Assembly (NCBI GenBank): GCA_029560815.1
Contig: JAKQKF010000482.1
Location: 1-64,000, forward strand
Origin: a bacterium
GTDB taxonomy: Bacteria > KSB1 > UBA2214
Reading direction: 5' to 3'
DNA length: 64,000 nucleotides
In this document: in pieces, positions 37,861 to 45,466 of the stretch
How positions within the stretch are numbered: position 1 is the first letter of the stretch
Layout of the letters: each line of letters opens with the position of its first letter
Notes under the pieces: model-generated
Seen by the model: only the letters and a program-made list of their open reading frames with translations
What the model was told of the DNA's origin: nothing
Databases searched by the model: none
Position numbers and translations under genes: made by a program

Positions 37861-38517
37861 ATGACCATCCTTGCGCCGTCAGTGCTCAACGCCGATTTCA
37901 GCCGGCTTGCCGAACAGATCACCGCCCTCGAAAGCGGGGGGGCGGACTGGATTCATCTGGATATCATGGATGGCCACTTTGTGCCCAATATGACCTTCGG
38001 ACCGATGATCGTCGAGGCGATCCGGAGGATCACCGCTCTGCCGCTCGATGCCCATCTGATGATCAGCAACGCCGACGCCTATATCTCCGCCTTTCAGGAG
38101 GCCGGTGCGGATCTCATCACGGTCCATGTCGAAGCTTCTCCCCATCTCTGGCGCACCCTGGAGAACATCCGCACGCTCGGGGCCAGGCCTGGCGTCACGC
38201 TCAACCCCGCCACCCCGCTGCTGATGATCGAGCAGGTCCTGCCGCTGGTGGATATGGTGCTGGTCATGTCCGTCGAGCCCGGTTTCGGCGGGCAGCGTTT
38301 TCTGCCTGCCGCTCTTGAACGTATCGCGCAGCTCAAAAGATGGCGCGAAGAGCGGGGCCTCGGCTTTCTGATTGAAGTGGATGGCGGCATCGATGAGCAG
38401 ACCGCCGGCCGGGTCATCGCGGCCGGCGCCGATGTTCTGGTCATAGGCCAGGCGATCTTTCGTCAAAGCGATATCGCCACGGCGGTCCGGCAGCTGCGAA
38501 TGAATTTGCCCCGGTGA
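37861..38517 (+). CDS. rpe: Ribulose-phosphate 3-epimerase
   Basis: The 218-residue TIM-barrel enzyme interconverts ribulose-5-P and xylulose-5-P in the pentose phosphate pathway. Metal and catalytic signatures are present: LDIMDGHFVPNMTFGP near residue 37, LDAHLMI near 67, SVEPGFGGQRF near 140 and IEVDGGID near 175. GGGGGAGGT precedes the ATG. It ends the radA-to-rpe run; a promoter for the next gene starts 10 bases after its stop. Confidence 0.96.
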   Translation: MTILAPSVLNADFSRLAEQITALESGGADWIHLDIMDGHFVPNMTFGPMIVEAIRRITALPLDAHLMISNADAYISAFQEAGADLITVHVEASPHLWRTLENIRTLGARPGVTLNPATPLLMIEQVLPLVDMVLVMSVEPGFGGQRFLPAALERIAQLKRWREERGLGFLIEVDGGIDEQTAGRVIAAGADVLVIGQAIFRQSDIATAVRQLRMNLPR

Positions 38518-38526
38518 AGAAAACGC

Positions 38527-38555
38527 TTGACTAAAAAACTTGTTTTAATTACTTT
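38527..38555 (+). promoter_or_regulatory. Predicted promoter of the cold-shock gene
   Basis: TTGACT (38527-38532), 17 bases, TACTTT (38550-38555), identical in both boxes and spacing to the radA promoter. The start would be near 38562, leaving an 80-base leader, which is long enough for the structured 5' region typical of cold-shock mRNAs. Confidence 0.68.
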
Positions 38556-38643
38556 AACGTCAAGAACAGGCGTCCCTGCCCACAGTTAAACCCACGATAT
38601 CAGGAGCCTCTCTCTTTGTTATTTGTCAGGAGGAGCACGCAGG

Positions 38644-38844
38644 ATGGCAAGAGGCAAGATCAAGTGGTTCAATGAAAACAAGGGTTTCGGATTCATTGAA
38701 CAGGAGAACGGCGATGATGTTTTCGTCCATTTCTCTGTGATCCAGATGGAGGGATTCAAGACCCTTGCCGAAGGGGCGGAGGTTGAGTTCGATGCTGTCT
38801 CTGGAGAGAAAGGCCTGCAGGCGACTAAAGTAGTTGCAGTGTAG
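38644..38844 (+). CDS. Cold-shock protein, CspA family
   Basis: The 66-residue single cold-shock domain binds single-stranded RNA and DNA. RNP1 (NKGFGFIE) and RNP2 (VFVHFS) are intact, and the protein begins with the usual [16 protein letters not shown] lies 10 bases upstream of ATG 38644; the frame is open a few codons earlier but those are not needed. It is monocistronic between a predicted promoter and a terminator. Confidence 0.96.
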   Translation: MARGKIKWFNENKGFGFIEQENGDDVFVHFSVIQMEGFKTLAEGAEVEFDAVSGEKGLQATKVVAV

Positions 38845-38863
38845 CAGACAAGCCTGCCGTTTG

Positions 38864-38891
38864 AAACCCCGCGGTCCTGTGGGGTTTTTTT
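38864..38891 (+). terminator. Intrinsic terminator after the cold-shock gene
   Basis: AAACCCC (38864-38870) and GGGGTTT (38881-38887) pair around a 10-base loop, followed by an uninterrupted T-run to 38891. Confidence 0.88.
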
Positions 38892-38941
38892 GTAACCTCA
38901 TTTGCAATCCTGCGTAAACAGGAACAAAAAAGGTATTACTT

Positions 38942-39391
38942 ATGCGTCTGACGTTCAGCAAAAAAGATATCGATAAAATCAGCAGAGTGCTGGGGGTGGC
39001 TCCCAAGCAGATCGACAACAAATATCGCTTCATCATTGAGAATAACGAGACCAAACAGCATATCTCCCTCGAAATCTATCCCGATATCCCCATCGGCGAC
39101 AATACCGGCCATCTGATCTCCGTCTATACCCCCACCTCTCACCTGCAGCTCCACTTTTGCACCGGCTTTATCGCCAGCGATCTGCTTGGAGAGGTCACCT
39201 TTGTCAGCGAATGCGGGGGACGGGTCTCGGGCCTGATCGTCGAAAGGGGAGCCGGCTGCTCTCTGTATGCCAACGTGGAAGCCAAGCTCCTCTCCGGCGA
39301 TTTCAGCACCATGGGGCCGGAGGTGATGATGTCCGGCATTGCCCTCTCTCTGGCGGAAGAGATTTTGCCGGCCGGACTGCAGGAACCATGA
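38942..39391 (+). CDS. Conserved-looking protein of unknown function
   Basis: The 149-residue soluble protein has no signal peptide or membrane segment. It reads as an alpha/beta protein: an N-terminal helix (FSKKDIDKISRVLG), strands around YRFIIENNETKQHISLEIY and HLISVYTPTSHLQLHFC, a Gly-rich middle (SECGGRVSGLIVERGAGC), and a C-terminal helix. I do not recognise a family. It sits between the cold-shock terminator and xer-birA-coaX, 40 bases before the recombinase, and is probably the first gene of that unit. Confidence 0.75.
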   Translation: MRLTFSKKDIDKISRVLGVAPKQIDNKYRFIIENNETKQHISLEIYPDIPIGDNTGHLISVYTPTSHLQLHFCTGFIASDLLGEVTFVSECGGRVSGLIVERGAGCSLYANVEAKLLSGDFSTMGPEVMMSGIALSLAEEILPAGLQEP

Positions 39392-39431
39392 GCCGCTTTC
39401 CCCAAGCCGGCCCGATTGCCCCTGACCGGTA

Positions 39432-40352
39432 ATGGCTATGACACTCACCGACTATCTCCACAGTTTTATTGATTACCTGCGCGTGGAGCGTCAGCTCTCC
39501 GGCAACACCATCTCCGCTTATGAACACGACCTCCTCCGCTACGCGCAGTTCCTGCGGGATTCAGCCATCGATCAACCCCAAAATATCCAGCATCACCACA
39601 TCGCCGGTTTTCTGGAGCTTTTGCACGGACTCGGCCTCTGTCCCTCGTCGATCTCGCGCAATGTCTCCGCCATCCGCACCTTTCACAGATTCCTGCTCGT
39701 TGAAGATATTTGCCGGCAAGATCCCACCGAAAACTATTCTGTGCCCAAACCCTGGATGAAAATGCCGCATGTCCTGGATCTGATCGAGGTAGAGAAGCTG
39801 CTGCAGCAGCCGGATACCGCAAATCCTACCGGTATTCGCGATCGCGCCATCCTGGAGTTTCTTTATGCTACGGGGGTGCGGGTATCCGAACTGGTCTCTT
39901 TTCAGGGCCGCGACATCTATTGGGACGACGAATTTGTCCGTGTCTTCGGCAAGGGACAAAAGGAGCGGCTTGTGCCGGTTGGCAAGGTGGCTCTGAACTG
40001 GTTGAGAGAGTATCTGAGCGAGGTCCGGCCGGCGCTGGCCAGTCTCGGCCTGGCAGGTGACATCGTCTTCCTGAACCGCTTCGGCAAGAAGCTGAGCCGT
40101 CAGACCATCTGGATCATGATTCAAAAGTATCTGCGATCAGCGGGGATCTCGAAAAAGGCCGGCCCGCACACGCTGCGCCACTCCTTCGCCACCCATCTGG
40201 TGGAGGGGGGAGCCGATCTCCGCGCTGTTCAGGAGATGCTCGGACACGCTGACATCTCGGTGACACAGATCTATACCCATCTCGATCGTGAATTCCTCAA
40301 GGCTGTGCACCATCAGTTCCATCCCATGGAATCTGGAAAGATGAAAGTATGA
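39432..40352 (+). CDS. xerD: Tyrosine recombinase XerC/XerD
   Basis: The 306-residue protein has an N-terminal SAM-like core-binding domain (about 1-90, SGNTISAYEHDLLRYAQFL) and a C-terminal catalytic domain. The catalytic set is visible: Arg in GVRVSELVSF, Lys in KGQKERLVP, HTLRHSFATHL (His-x-x-Arg), GHADISVTQIYTH with the His and the Tyr nucleophile. It resolves chromosome dimers at dif. XerC and XerD cannot be told apart securely by eye. The stop overlaps birA by 4 bases. Confidence 0.93.
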   Translation: MAMTLTDYLHSFIDYLRVERQLSGNTISAYEHDLLRYAQFLRDSAIDQPQNIQHHHIAGFLELLHGLGLCPSSISRNVSAIRTFHRFLLVEDICRQDPTENYSVPKPWMKMPHVLDLIEVEKLLQQPDTANPTGIRDRAILEFLYATGVRVSELVSFQGRDIYWDDEFVRVFGKGQKERLVPVGKVALNWLREYLSEVRPALASLGLAGDIVFLNRFGKKLSRQTIWIMIQKYLRSAGISKKAGPHTLRHSFATHLVEGGADLRAVQEMLGHADISVTQIYTHLDREFLKAVHHQFHPMESGKMKV

Positions 40353-41128
40353 TCCTGCCCGGCCTGCAAAAAAGCCCGATCATCGGGCGGAAGGTGATCC
40401 TTCTCGACCAGGTTGAATCGACCAATTCGCTGGTCAAACAGTGGGCCCTCGCCGGCGAGGAGGAGGGATTGACCGTCATCGCCAAAGAGCAAAGTGCCGG
40501 TCGTGGTCGCTGGCACCGCGTCTGGTTCTCGCCGGGCGAATCCGGACTCTATCTCTCCATCCTGCTGCGCCCCGGTCTGACCGCGGCGGATAGCGGCGCT
40601 CTGTCGGTGATGCTCTCCCTGGCCGCAGTCAAGGCCATCCGCAGCGCGGCCCGGCTGAGAGTCACCATCAAGTGGCCCAATGATATCCTGTTCGAGGGGC
40701 GCAAACTGTGCGGGATTCTGGTGGAAAACCATCTCAACGGCGGCCTGCTGACCTTCGCCGCTGCGGGGATAGGCCTCAATGTCAATCAGGAGATCGCCGA
40801 TTTCCCGCTCGGCCTGCGGCTTAAAAGCACTTCTCTGCGGATTGCCGCCGGCCGTCCGGTGGAGATGGATCTGGTGACCATCTCACTGCTCCGCCATCTC
40901 AACCTGCTCTACCCGAGGCTGCACGATATGAAGATGCGCCACAAATGGGTCCGCGTCTGGCAGCAGCACTGCGGGCATATGCAGCAGCCCGTCACCGTGA
41001 GCAGAGGCACTGAACGCATGGAAGGTCTTTTTCGGGGGATTAACTCTTCTGGAGCGGCGCTGGTGGAACTGGAAACCGGCGAAACTCTCCAGCTCGAAAG
41101 CGGTGAATTCAGCCTCAGGGAGAAATGA
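40349..41128 (+). CDS. birA: Biotin--[acetyl-CoA-carboxylase] ligase, no DNA-binding domain
   Basis: The 259-residue protein attaches biotin to the BCCP subunit of acetyl-CoA carboxylase, whose alpha carboxyltransferase subunit is encoded at 56 kb. The ligase motifs are present: VESTNSLVKQWA, SAGRGRWHRVWFSPG (adenylate-binding GRGRxxR) and TIKWPNDILFEGRKLCGIL (catalytic Lys). The C-terminal SH3-like domain follows. The N-terminal winged helix of enterobacterial BirA is missing, so this is a group I ligase that does not itself repress transcription. Confidence 0.94.
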   Translation: MILPGLQKSPIIGRKVILLDQVESTNSLVKQWALAGEEEGLTVIAKEQSAGRGRWHRVWFSPGESGLYLSILLRPGLTAADSGALSVMLSLAAVKAIRSAARLRVTIKWPNDILFEGRKLCGILVENHLNGGLLTFAAAGIGLNVNQEIADFPLGLRLKSTSLRIAAGRPVEMDLVTISLLRHLNLLYPRLHDMKMRHKWVRVWQQHCGHMQQPVTVSRGTERMEGLFRGINSSGAALVELETGETLQLESGEFSLREK

Positions 41129-41129
41129 A

Positions 41130-41900
41130 ATGCTGCTGGTCATCGACATCGGTAATACCCAGATCGCAGCCGGAATCTACGAGGGGGAGGTACTGGTCGC
41201 ACACTGGCGTCTCTCGAGCAGCCAGGAGCGCACGGAGGATGAAACCTGGATTCTCATGCAGGCCATCGCCGCGGCACAGGGTTTTGATCTGACGACGGTC
41301 TCCGGGGTGGCGATCTCTTCGGTCGTCCCCGATATGACCATCCATTTTGAAAAGATGGCGGTGAAATATCTGCACCGCAAACCGGTCACGGTCTCGCACG
41401 ACCTCAGGATCGGTCTCAAAATCCGTTATCAGAATCCCGCCCACGTCGGCGCCGACCGGATCTGCAATGCCGTTGGCGGCATCGCCAGATACGGCACGCC
41501 CCTCATCATCGTCGATTTCGGCACCGCCACCACCTTCGATGTGGTCTCGGCTGAAGGAGAGTACCTGGGCGGCATCATCGCACCGGGCATTGAAAGCTCG
41601 GCCGCCATCCTCCACCAGCGCGCGGCGCGCCTGCCGCGGGTGGCCTTGCGCTTTCCGGAGAGCGCAATCGGCTATTCGACTGAAACCAGCATCCAGTCCG
41701 GCCTCATGTATGGCACCGTGGAGATGATCGACGGCATGGTCGACCGCATTCAGCGCGAGATGGGACTTGAAGTGAAAACGGTGGCTACAGGTGGACTGGC
41801 CAAGGTTATCCTGTGCGAGCTGCGCCGGGTCCGGCAGATAGATGAGCACCTGACGCTGGATGGCCTGCGGTTGATCTATCTGCGCGTCACCACCGCCTGA
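41130..41900 (+). CDS. coaX: Type III pantothenate kinase
   Basis: The 256-residue member of the ASKHA superfamily carries out the first step of coenzyme A synthesis. Motifs are LLVIDIGNTQIAAGIY (phosphate 1), HVGADRICNAVGG near residue 109 and IIVDFGTATTFDVV (phosphate 2). CoaX enzymes need a monovalent cation and are insensitive to CoA feedback. ATG 41130 is two bases after the birA stop, with AGGGAG upstream. birA-coaX adjacency is common. Confidence 0.96.
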   Translation: MLLVIDIGNTQIAAGIYEGEVLVAHWRLSSSQERTEDETWILMQAIAAAQGFDLTTVSGVAISSVVPDMTIHFEKMAVKYLHRKPVTVSHDLRIGLKIRYQNPAHVGADRICNAVGGIARYGTPLIIVDFGTATTFDVVSAEGEYLGGIIAPGIESSAAILHQRAARLPRVALRFPESAIGYSTETSIQSGLMYGTVEMIDGMVDRIQREMGLEVKTVATGGLAKVILCELRRVRQIDEHLTLDGLRLIYLRVTTA

Positions 41901-41924
41901 GTTGTTTTCATCCCCGTTGGGCAT

Positions 41925-41959
41925 AAAAAAAGCGGCGTCTGCAAGACGCCGCTTTTTTT
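41925..41959. terminator. Bidirectional terminator between coaX and nfu
   Basis: AGCGGCGTCT (41931-41940) and AGACGCCGCT (41944-41953) form a 10-bp stem with a 3-base loop, with an A-run before and a T-run after. The stem can extend by A-T pairs. The flanking genes converge. Confidence 0.94.
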
Positions 41960-41978
41960 ATGGCAATGGAATCACCGC

Positions 41979-42209
41979 TTATTCGGAATCGACGCGGACG
42001 ATCTCCGGCAGCTGGCGCTTCAGCTCTCTCTCGATGCCCATCTTCAAAGTCATCTGCGACATGGGGCAGCCATGGCACGCACCCTGCAGCTGGACTTTGA
42101 CGACACCGTCCTTGACCTCGAGGAGCTGAACATTGCCGCCATCCGCCATCAGAGCCGGGCGAATCGTATCGAGTACATCGTTTACTTTATCAAACATGGG
42201 ATCACTCAT
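41979..42209 (-). CDS. nfuA: NifU C-terminal-domain Fe-S scaffold (Nfu)
   Basis: The 76-residue stand-alone Nfu domain has MADGGNVQLLEV and the cluster-binding pair GACHGCPMS. Two Nfu monomers together hold a 4Fe-4S cluster and deliver it to apo-proteins. It is 33 bases downstream of the RnfB-like gene on the same strand, so a client relation with that multi-cluster protein is plausible. The symbol is by domain similarity; the A-type domain of E. coli NfuA is missing. Confidence 0.92.
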   Translation of the reverse strand: MSDPMFDKVNDVLDTIRPALMADGGNVQLLEVKDGVVKVQLQGACHGCPMSQMTLKMGIERELKRQLPEIVRVDSE

Positions 42210-42242
42210 TGCAAACCTCTCTTTTTATCTGGGTTGAAAGGA

Positions 42243-43118
42243 TCAGGCGGACGGGGCTTGGGCGCTGCCGGCCTCGACTTCCGAGGTGAGCTCCGTCTCA
42301 GCCGCGGGGCGTTCGCCTCTGTAAACATAACACTTGGCTGGGCATTTCTCGAGGGCGACCAGCAGCTCGGGTGAATCGATGGTGCGGATTTCGGGCAGAT
42401 TGCCCTCCATAACTATGGAGCCGGTGGGCGCGACCTTGGGCGAAACGCAGATTTTACAGGCCCAGCAGCCGACCGTACAGACATCCTTGACCGCCCGGGC
42501 TTTGTCCAGCGAGCGGCAGCCGAGATAGATTTTCTGGCTGCGCGGAATGAGCGAGAGGATGGCGCGCGGACAGGTGACCACACAGACATTGCACCCCGTA
42601 CACTTTTCTTCATCGACGACCGGCAGGCCGTTGCTGTTCATGGTGATGGCGCCGAATGGACAGGCCGCTGCACAGGAGCCGAGCCCCAGGCAGCCGTAGC
42701 GGCAGGCCTTGCCGCCGCCGTTGACAAGCATGGCGGCACGACAGTCCTGAATACCCTGATATTGAAAGCGCTCCCTGGCCTCCGCATGGCCGCCCTGGCA
42801 GTGGACTACCGCCAGTTTGGGCTCGGCGATGGCCAGTCCGGAGATCCCCAGAATGGCGGCGACTTGACTGGCAACATCCTTGCCGCCGGGCGTGCATTTG
42901 TCCGGCGCAGCCCTGCCAGCCACAATCGCATCCGCATAGGCTGCGCAGCCCGGTTGCCCACACGCACCGCAGTTGGCGTGCGGAAGGGCCTGGTAAATCG
43001 CATCAACGCGGGGATCAACCTCAACTGCGAATTTTTTTGCTGCAAAAGCCAATCCTGAGCCGAAAATCAAACCCAGCACACCTAATGCAATGATGGATGA
43101 GAGCATGAGGGGATCCAT
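42243..43118 (-). CDS. rnfB: RnfB-like Fe-S electron-transfer protein (solitary)
   Basis: The 291-residue protein has one N-terminal membrane helix (about 5-27) followed by the RnfB 4Fe-4S domain (NCGACGQPGCAAYADAI, CTPGG). Ferredoxin-like cysteine motifs come next (CRYGCLGLGSCAAACPFGA; CTGCNVCVVTCPRA) and then a further Cys set (CTVGCWACKICV). In Rnf complexes this subunit passes electrons from ferredoxin into the membrane. No rnfA, C, D, E or G gene is beside it. The C-terminus is an acidic, low-complexity tail. It is transcribed with nfu from a predicted promoter at 43188. Confidence 0.87.
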   Translation of the reverse strand: MDPLMLSSIIALGVLGLIFGSGLAFAAKKFAVEVDPRVDAIYQALPHANCGACGQPGCAAYADAIVAGRAAPDKCTPGGKDVASQVAAILGISGLAIAEPKLAVVHCQGGHAEARERFQYQGIQDCRAAMLVNGGGKACRYGCLGLGSCAAACPFGAITMNSNGLPVVDEEKCTGCNVCVVTCPRAILSLIPRSQKIYLGCRSLDKARAVKDVCTVGCWACKICVSPKVAPTGSIVMEGNLPEIRTIDSPELLVALEKCPAKCYVYRGERPAAETELTSEVEAGSAQAPSA

Positions 43119-43159
43119 ATCAGCCTTCCTTGGAATCGGCGATTCTCGTTTCAGCGTAA

Positions 43160-43188
43160 AATGTACGGATAATGACCTGAAATTGCAA
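43160..43188 (-). promoter_or_regulatory. Predicted promoter of the rnfB-nfu operon
   Basis: Minus-strand TTGCAA (43188-43183), 17 bases, TACATT (43165-43160). The start would be near 43153 with a 35-base leader. The gap to the rightward symporter gene (43119-43418) contains this and the divergent promoter at 43275, and nothing else I can recognise. Confidence 0.62.
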
Positions 43189-43274
43189 GCCTAAAAAATT
43201 CGCCGCTGGAATGCTGAAAGGATCTTACCCACCGGCACAAGAAGGGAGCGATGAACGGCTGTCAATTTTGCAGC

Positions 43275-43303
43275 TTGACTAACATGAAATAATTCTCTAT
43301 CTT
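43275..43303 (+). promoter_or_regulatory. Predicted promoter of the sodium/solute symporter gene
   Basis: TTGACT (43275-43280), 17 bases, TATCTT (43298-43303). The start would be near 43310, about 110 bases before ATG 43419. Confidence 0.64.
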
Positions 43304-43418
43304 TTTATGAGTTTAAATTCCTCCCGGATGAACAGCTGTGGCCGGTGGTGTAGCGAGGAACATCTCCCGCCTGTTCTACGGGTCCCAACTTTATGTTGCG
43401 CATGGATTGGAGGAACGG

Positions 43419-45107
43419 ATGAGCGTCATTCAACTCTCCTGGGTGGATTGGTCCATCATCGCCCTGTATTTCGTTTTCATCATCGGCATCGGCTTCTATC
43501 TCAAGCGCTTCACCGGTACCGGCGAGGATTTCTTTCTGGCCGGACGCAAGAACAGCTCCTGGGTGGCGGGTCTCGCCTTCCTGAGTGCCAACCTTGGCGC
43601 CCTCGAGATCCTCGGCTGGACCGGAGGCACGATGAAATACGGCATGTTCGTCTCCCACTGGTACTGGATCGGAGCCATACCTGCCATGCTCTTCCTCGGC
43701 CTCTATATGATGCCCTTTTACTACAGCAGCAAGATTCACTCCGTCCCCGGCTATCTCAAACTCCGCTTCGATGAACGTTCCCGTTTGCTCAACGCCTTTT
43801 CTTTTGGCATCATGACCTTGCTCATGTCCGGCATCAACCTCTACTTGATGGCTCTGGTGCTGCGCACCATCCTGGGCTGGGACTGGCATCTTTCGATGTG
43901 GATCTCGGCTCTCGCTGTCGGCTGCTATATCATGCTCGGCGGCCTGATGTCCGCCATTTTCACCGAAATCGTCCAGTTCTTCCTGATCTGGTTCGGCCTC
44001 TTCCTGGTCGCGATCCTCGGCGTCGTCGAGATGGGGGGGATCAATCAGGTCCTCACCGGCCTGCCGGATGCCATGAGCAAATTGTGGTCCACCACCGGCT
44101 CGGCGGCTAACAATGCGATGGGAGTCACCTGGGCCTATATTGTTTTCGGATTGGGTTGGGTGCTCTCTTTCGGCTACTGGACCACCGATTTCCTCGTCGT
44201 GCAGCGCGCCTTTTCCTCCAAAGACCTGCGCTCGGCGCGTATGACCCCGATCATCGCCAGCTTTTTCAAAATGGCTCTGCCCTTCATCATCGTCGTCGCC
44301 GGCCTCGTCGCCTACAAACTCACCCAGATGGCGGGCACCGACTTTAAGCTGCTGGCGCACCCCGTGACCGGCGAACCCTGGAACGATACAGCGCTGCCGC
44401 TGCTCATCGCCCGCTACTATCCACAGGGCCTGGTCGGACTTGGCATCACTGCCCTCCTCGCCGGTTTTATGGCCGGTCAGGCCGGCAATGTCTCCGCCTT
44501 CAATACCGTCTGGACCTATGACATCTATCGCGTTCTCTTTAACAAAAACGCCAGCGATGCTCATCTGGTCTGGATGGGCCGCATCGCCACCGTGGCCGGC
44601 ATTTTCCTCTCCGTCGCGACCGCCTACCTGGCCATGCAGTTCAACACCATCATGGATTATATTCAGGCCATTTTCAGCTGGGTCAATGCACCCCTGTTCG
44701 CCACCATGCTCCTCGGCATGTTCTGGAAAAGAACCTCCCCCAGCGGCGCCTTTTGGGGTCTCATCCTGGGCATGGTCACCTCTTTCACCATCTTCCTGGG
44801 CTTTAAAATGGACTTTCTTTCCGCAGGAATGGTCAATCTCATCACTTTCAGCAACGCGCCGGTCACTGCGATCTCCGACATGTCCCGCAACCTCTCGCAA
44901 GCGGCCTGGGCATGGTCGGTCTGCGCTATCGCCACAGTGATCATCTCGTTCTTCACCAAACCCAAGCCGGACGCTGAACTGGTCGGCCTGGTGAAGGGGT
45001 TTACCACTGTCGAACACGAAGGCGCAATGGCCTGGCACAGCAAGCCCAGGAATATCGCCATCATCGCGGCTGTGGTTTTCGTGATTCTCAATATCTACTT
45101 CTGGTAA
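43419..45107 (+). CDS. Sodium:solute symporter (SGLT-like, probable sugar uptake)
   Basis: The 562-residue protein has about 14 hydrophobic helices. The SSS-family N-terminus is DWSIIALYFVFIIGIGFYL, with EDFFLAGRKNSSWVAGLAF. GLGWVLSFGYWTTDFLVVQR and the helix around ALLAGFMAGQAGNVSAFNT carry conserved Gly, Ser and Asn residues near the sodium and sugar sites. The family takes up sugars, inositol or similar with sodium. Galactokinase two genes downstream suggests galactose or a galactoside. The frame opens earlier at 43338, but ATG 43419 has TTGGAGGAAC upstream and begins the conserved part. Confidence 0.9.
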   Translation: MSVIQLSWVDWSIIALYFVFIIGIGFYLKRFTGTGEDFFLAGRKNSSWVAGLAFLSANLGALEILGWTGGTMKYGMFVSHWYWIGAIPAMLFLGLYMMPFYYSSKIHSVPGYLKLRFDERSRLLNAFSFGIMTLLMSGINLYLMALVLRTILGWDWHLSMWISALAVGCYIMLGGLMSAIFTEIVQFFLIWFGLFLVAILGVVEMGGINQVLTGLPDAMSKLWSTTGSAANNAMGVTWAYIVFGLGWVLSFGYWTTDFLVVQRAFSSKDLRSARMTPIIASFFKMALPFIIVVAGLVAYKLTQMAGTDFKLLAHPVTGEPWNDTALPLLIARYYPQGLVGLGITALLAGFMAGQAGNVSAFNTVWTYDIYRVLFNKNASDAHLVWMGRIATVAGIFLSVATAYLAMQFNTIMDYIQAIFSWVNAPLFATMLLGMFWKRTSPSGAFWGLILGMVTSFTIFLGFKMDFLSAGMVNLITFSNAPVTAISDMSRNLSQAAWAWSVCAIATVIISFFTKPKPDAELVGLVKGFTTVEHEGAMAWHSKPRNIAIIAAVVFVILNIYFW

Positions 45108-45160
45108 ATCCGGTTCTTCGCTGCCCGTCGCAGGCAGTCTACATTCGATAAGGAGCGCGT

Positions 45161-45379
45161 ATGTCCAGCAATAAAATGTACTCCATATGGTTCTTCGTCG
45201 GCGTCATGCTCACCGTCCTCGGGTTGATCATCGTTTCCATGGGTATCTATTATATCTTCGCTCCGGAAACCCAAACCCGTCTTGCCAGTCTGAACCCCTC
45301 CCTCTGGTGGGGCGCTATCATGCTGGTAGCCGGACTGCTCTTCCTGATTCCCTCCTGGATCGAGCATCGGAAAGCGTGA
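45161..45379 (+). CDS. Small two-helix membrane protein
   Basis: The 72-residue protein has two transmembrane segments (about 10-32 and 48-65), with a short polar loop around APETQTRLASLNP. AAGGAGC lies before ATG 45161. It follows the symporter by 53 bases and precedes galactokinase. It may be an accessory peptide of the transporter, but no family is recognised. Confidence 0.75.
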   Translation: MSSNKMYSIWFFVGVMLTVLGLIIVSMGIYYIFAPETQTRLASLNPSLWWGAIMLVAGLLFLIPSWIEHRKA

Positions 45380-45391
45380 TCATCGTACCGG

Positions 45392-45443
45392 GCAGACGAG
45401 GCGAAGCGCACCAATTTTCGCTCATCCGGATCGCCTCGTCTGC
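45392..45443 (+). terminator. Extended hairpin between the symporter unit and galK
   Basis: GCAGACGAGGCGA (45392-45404) and TCGCCTCGTCTGC (45431-45443) are perfect 13-base complements. The 26-base interior can form a further AGCG/CGCT stem. A weak TCTCTTT tract follows, then the galK ATG 24 bases later. It could be a terminator or a leaky attenuator that lowers galK expression. Confidence 0.6.
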
Positions 45444-45466
45444 TCTCTTTCAGAGGACTATTTTAC

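Noticed and set aside
45140..45145. TACATT box before the small two-helix membrane protein gene
   Set aside because: The -35 position reads TTCGCT, and a start from it would cut into the ribosome site.
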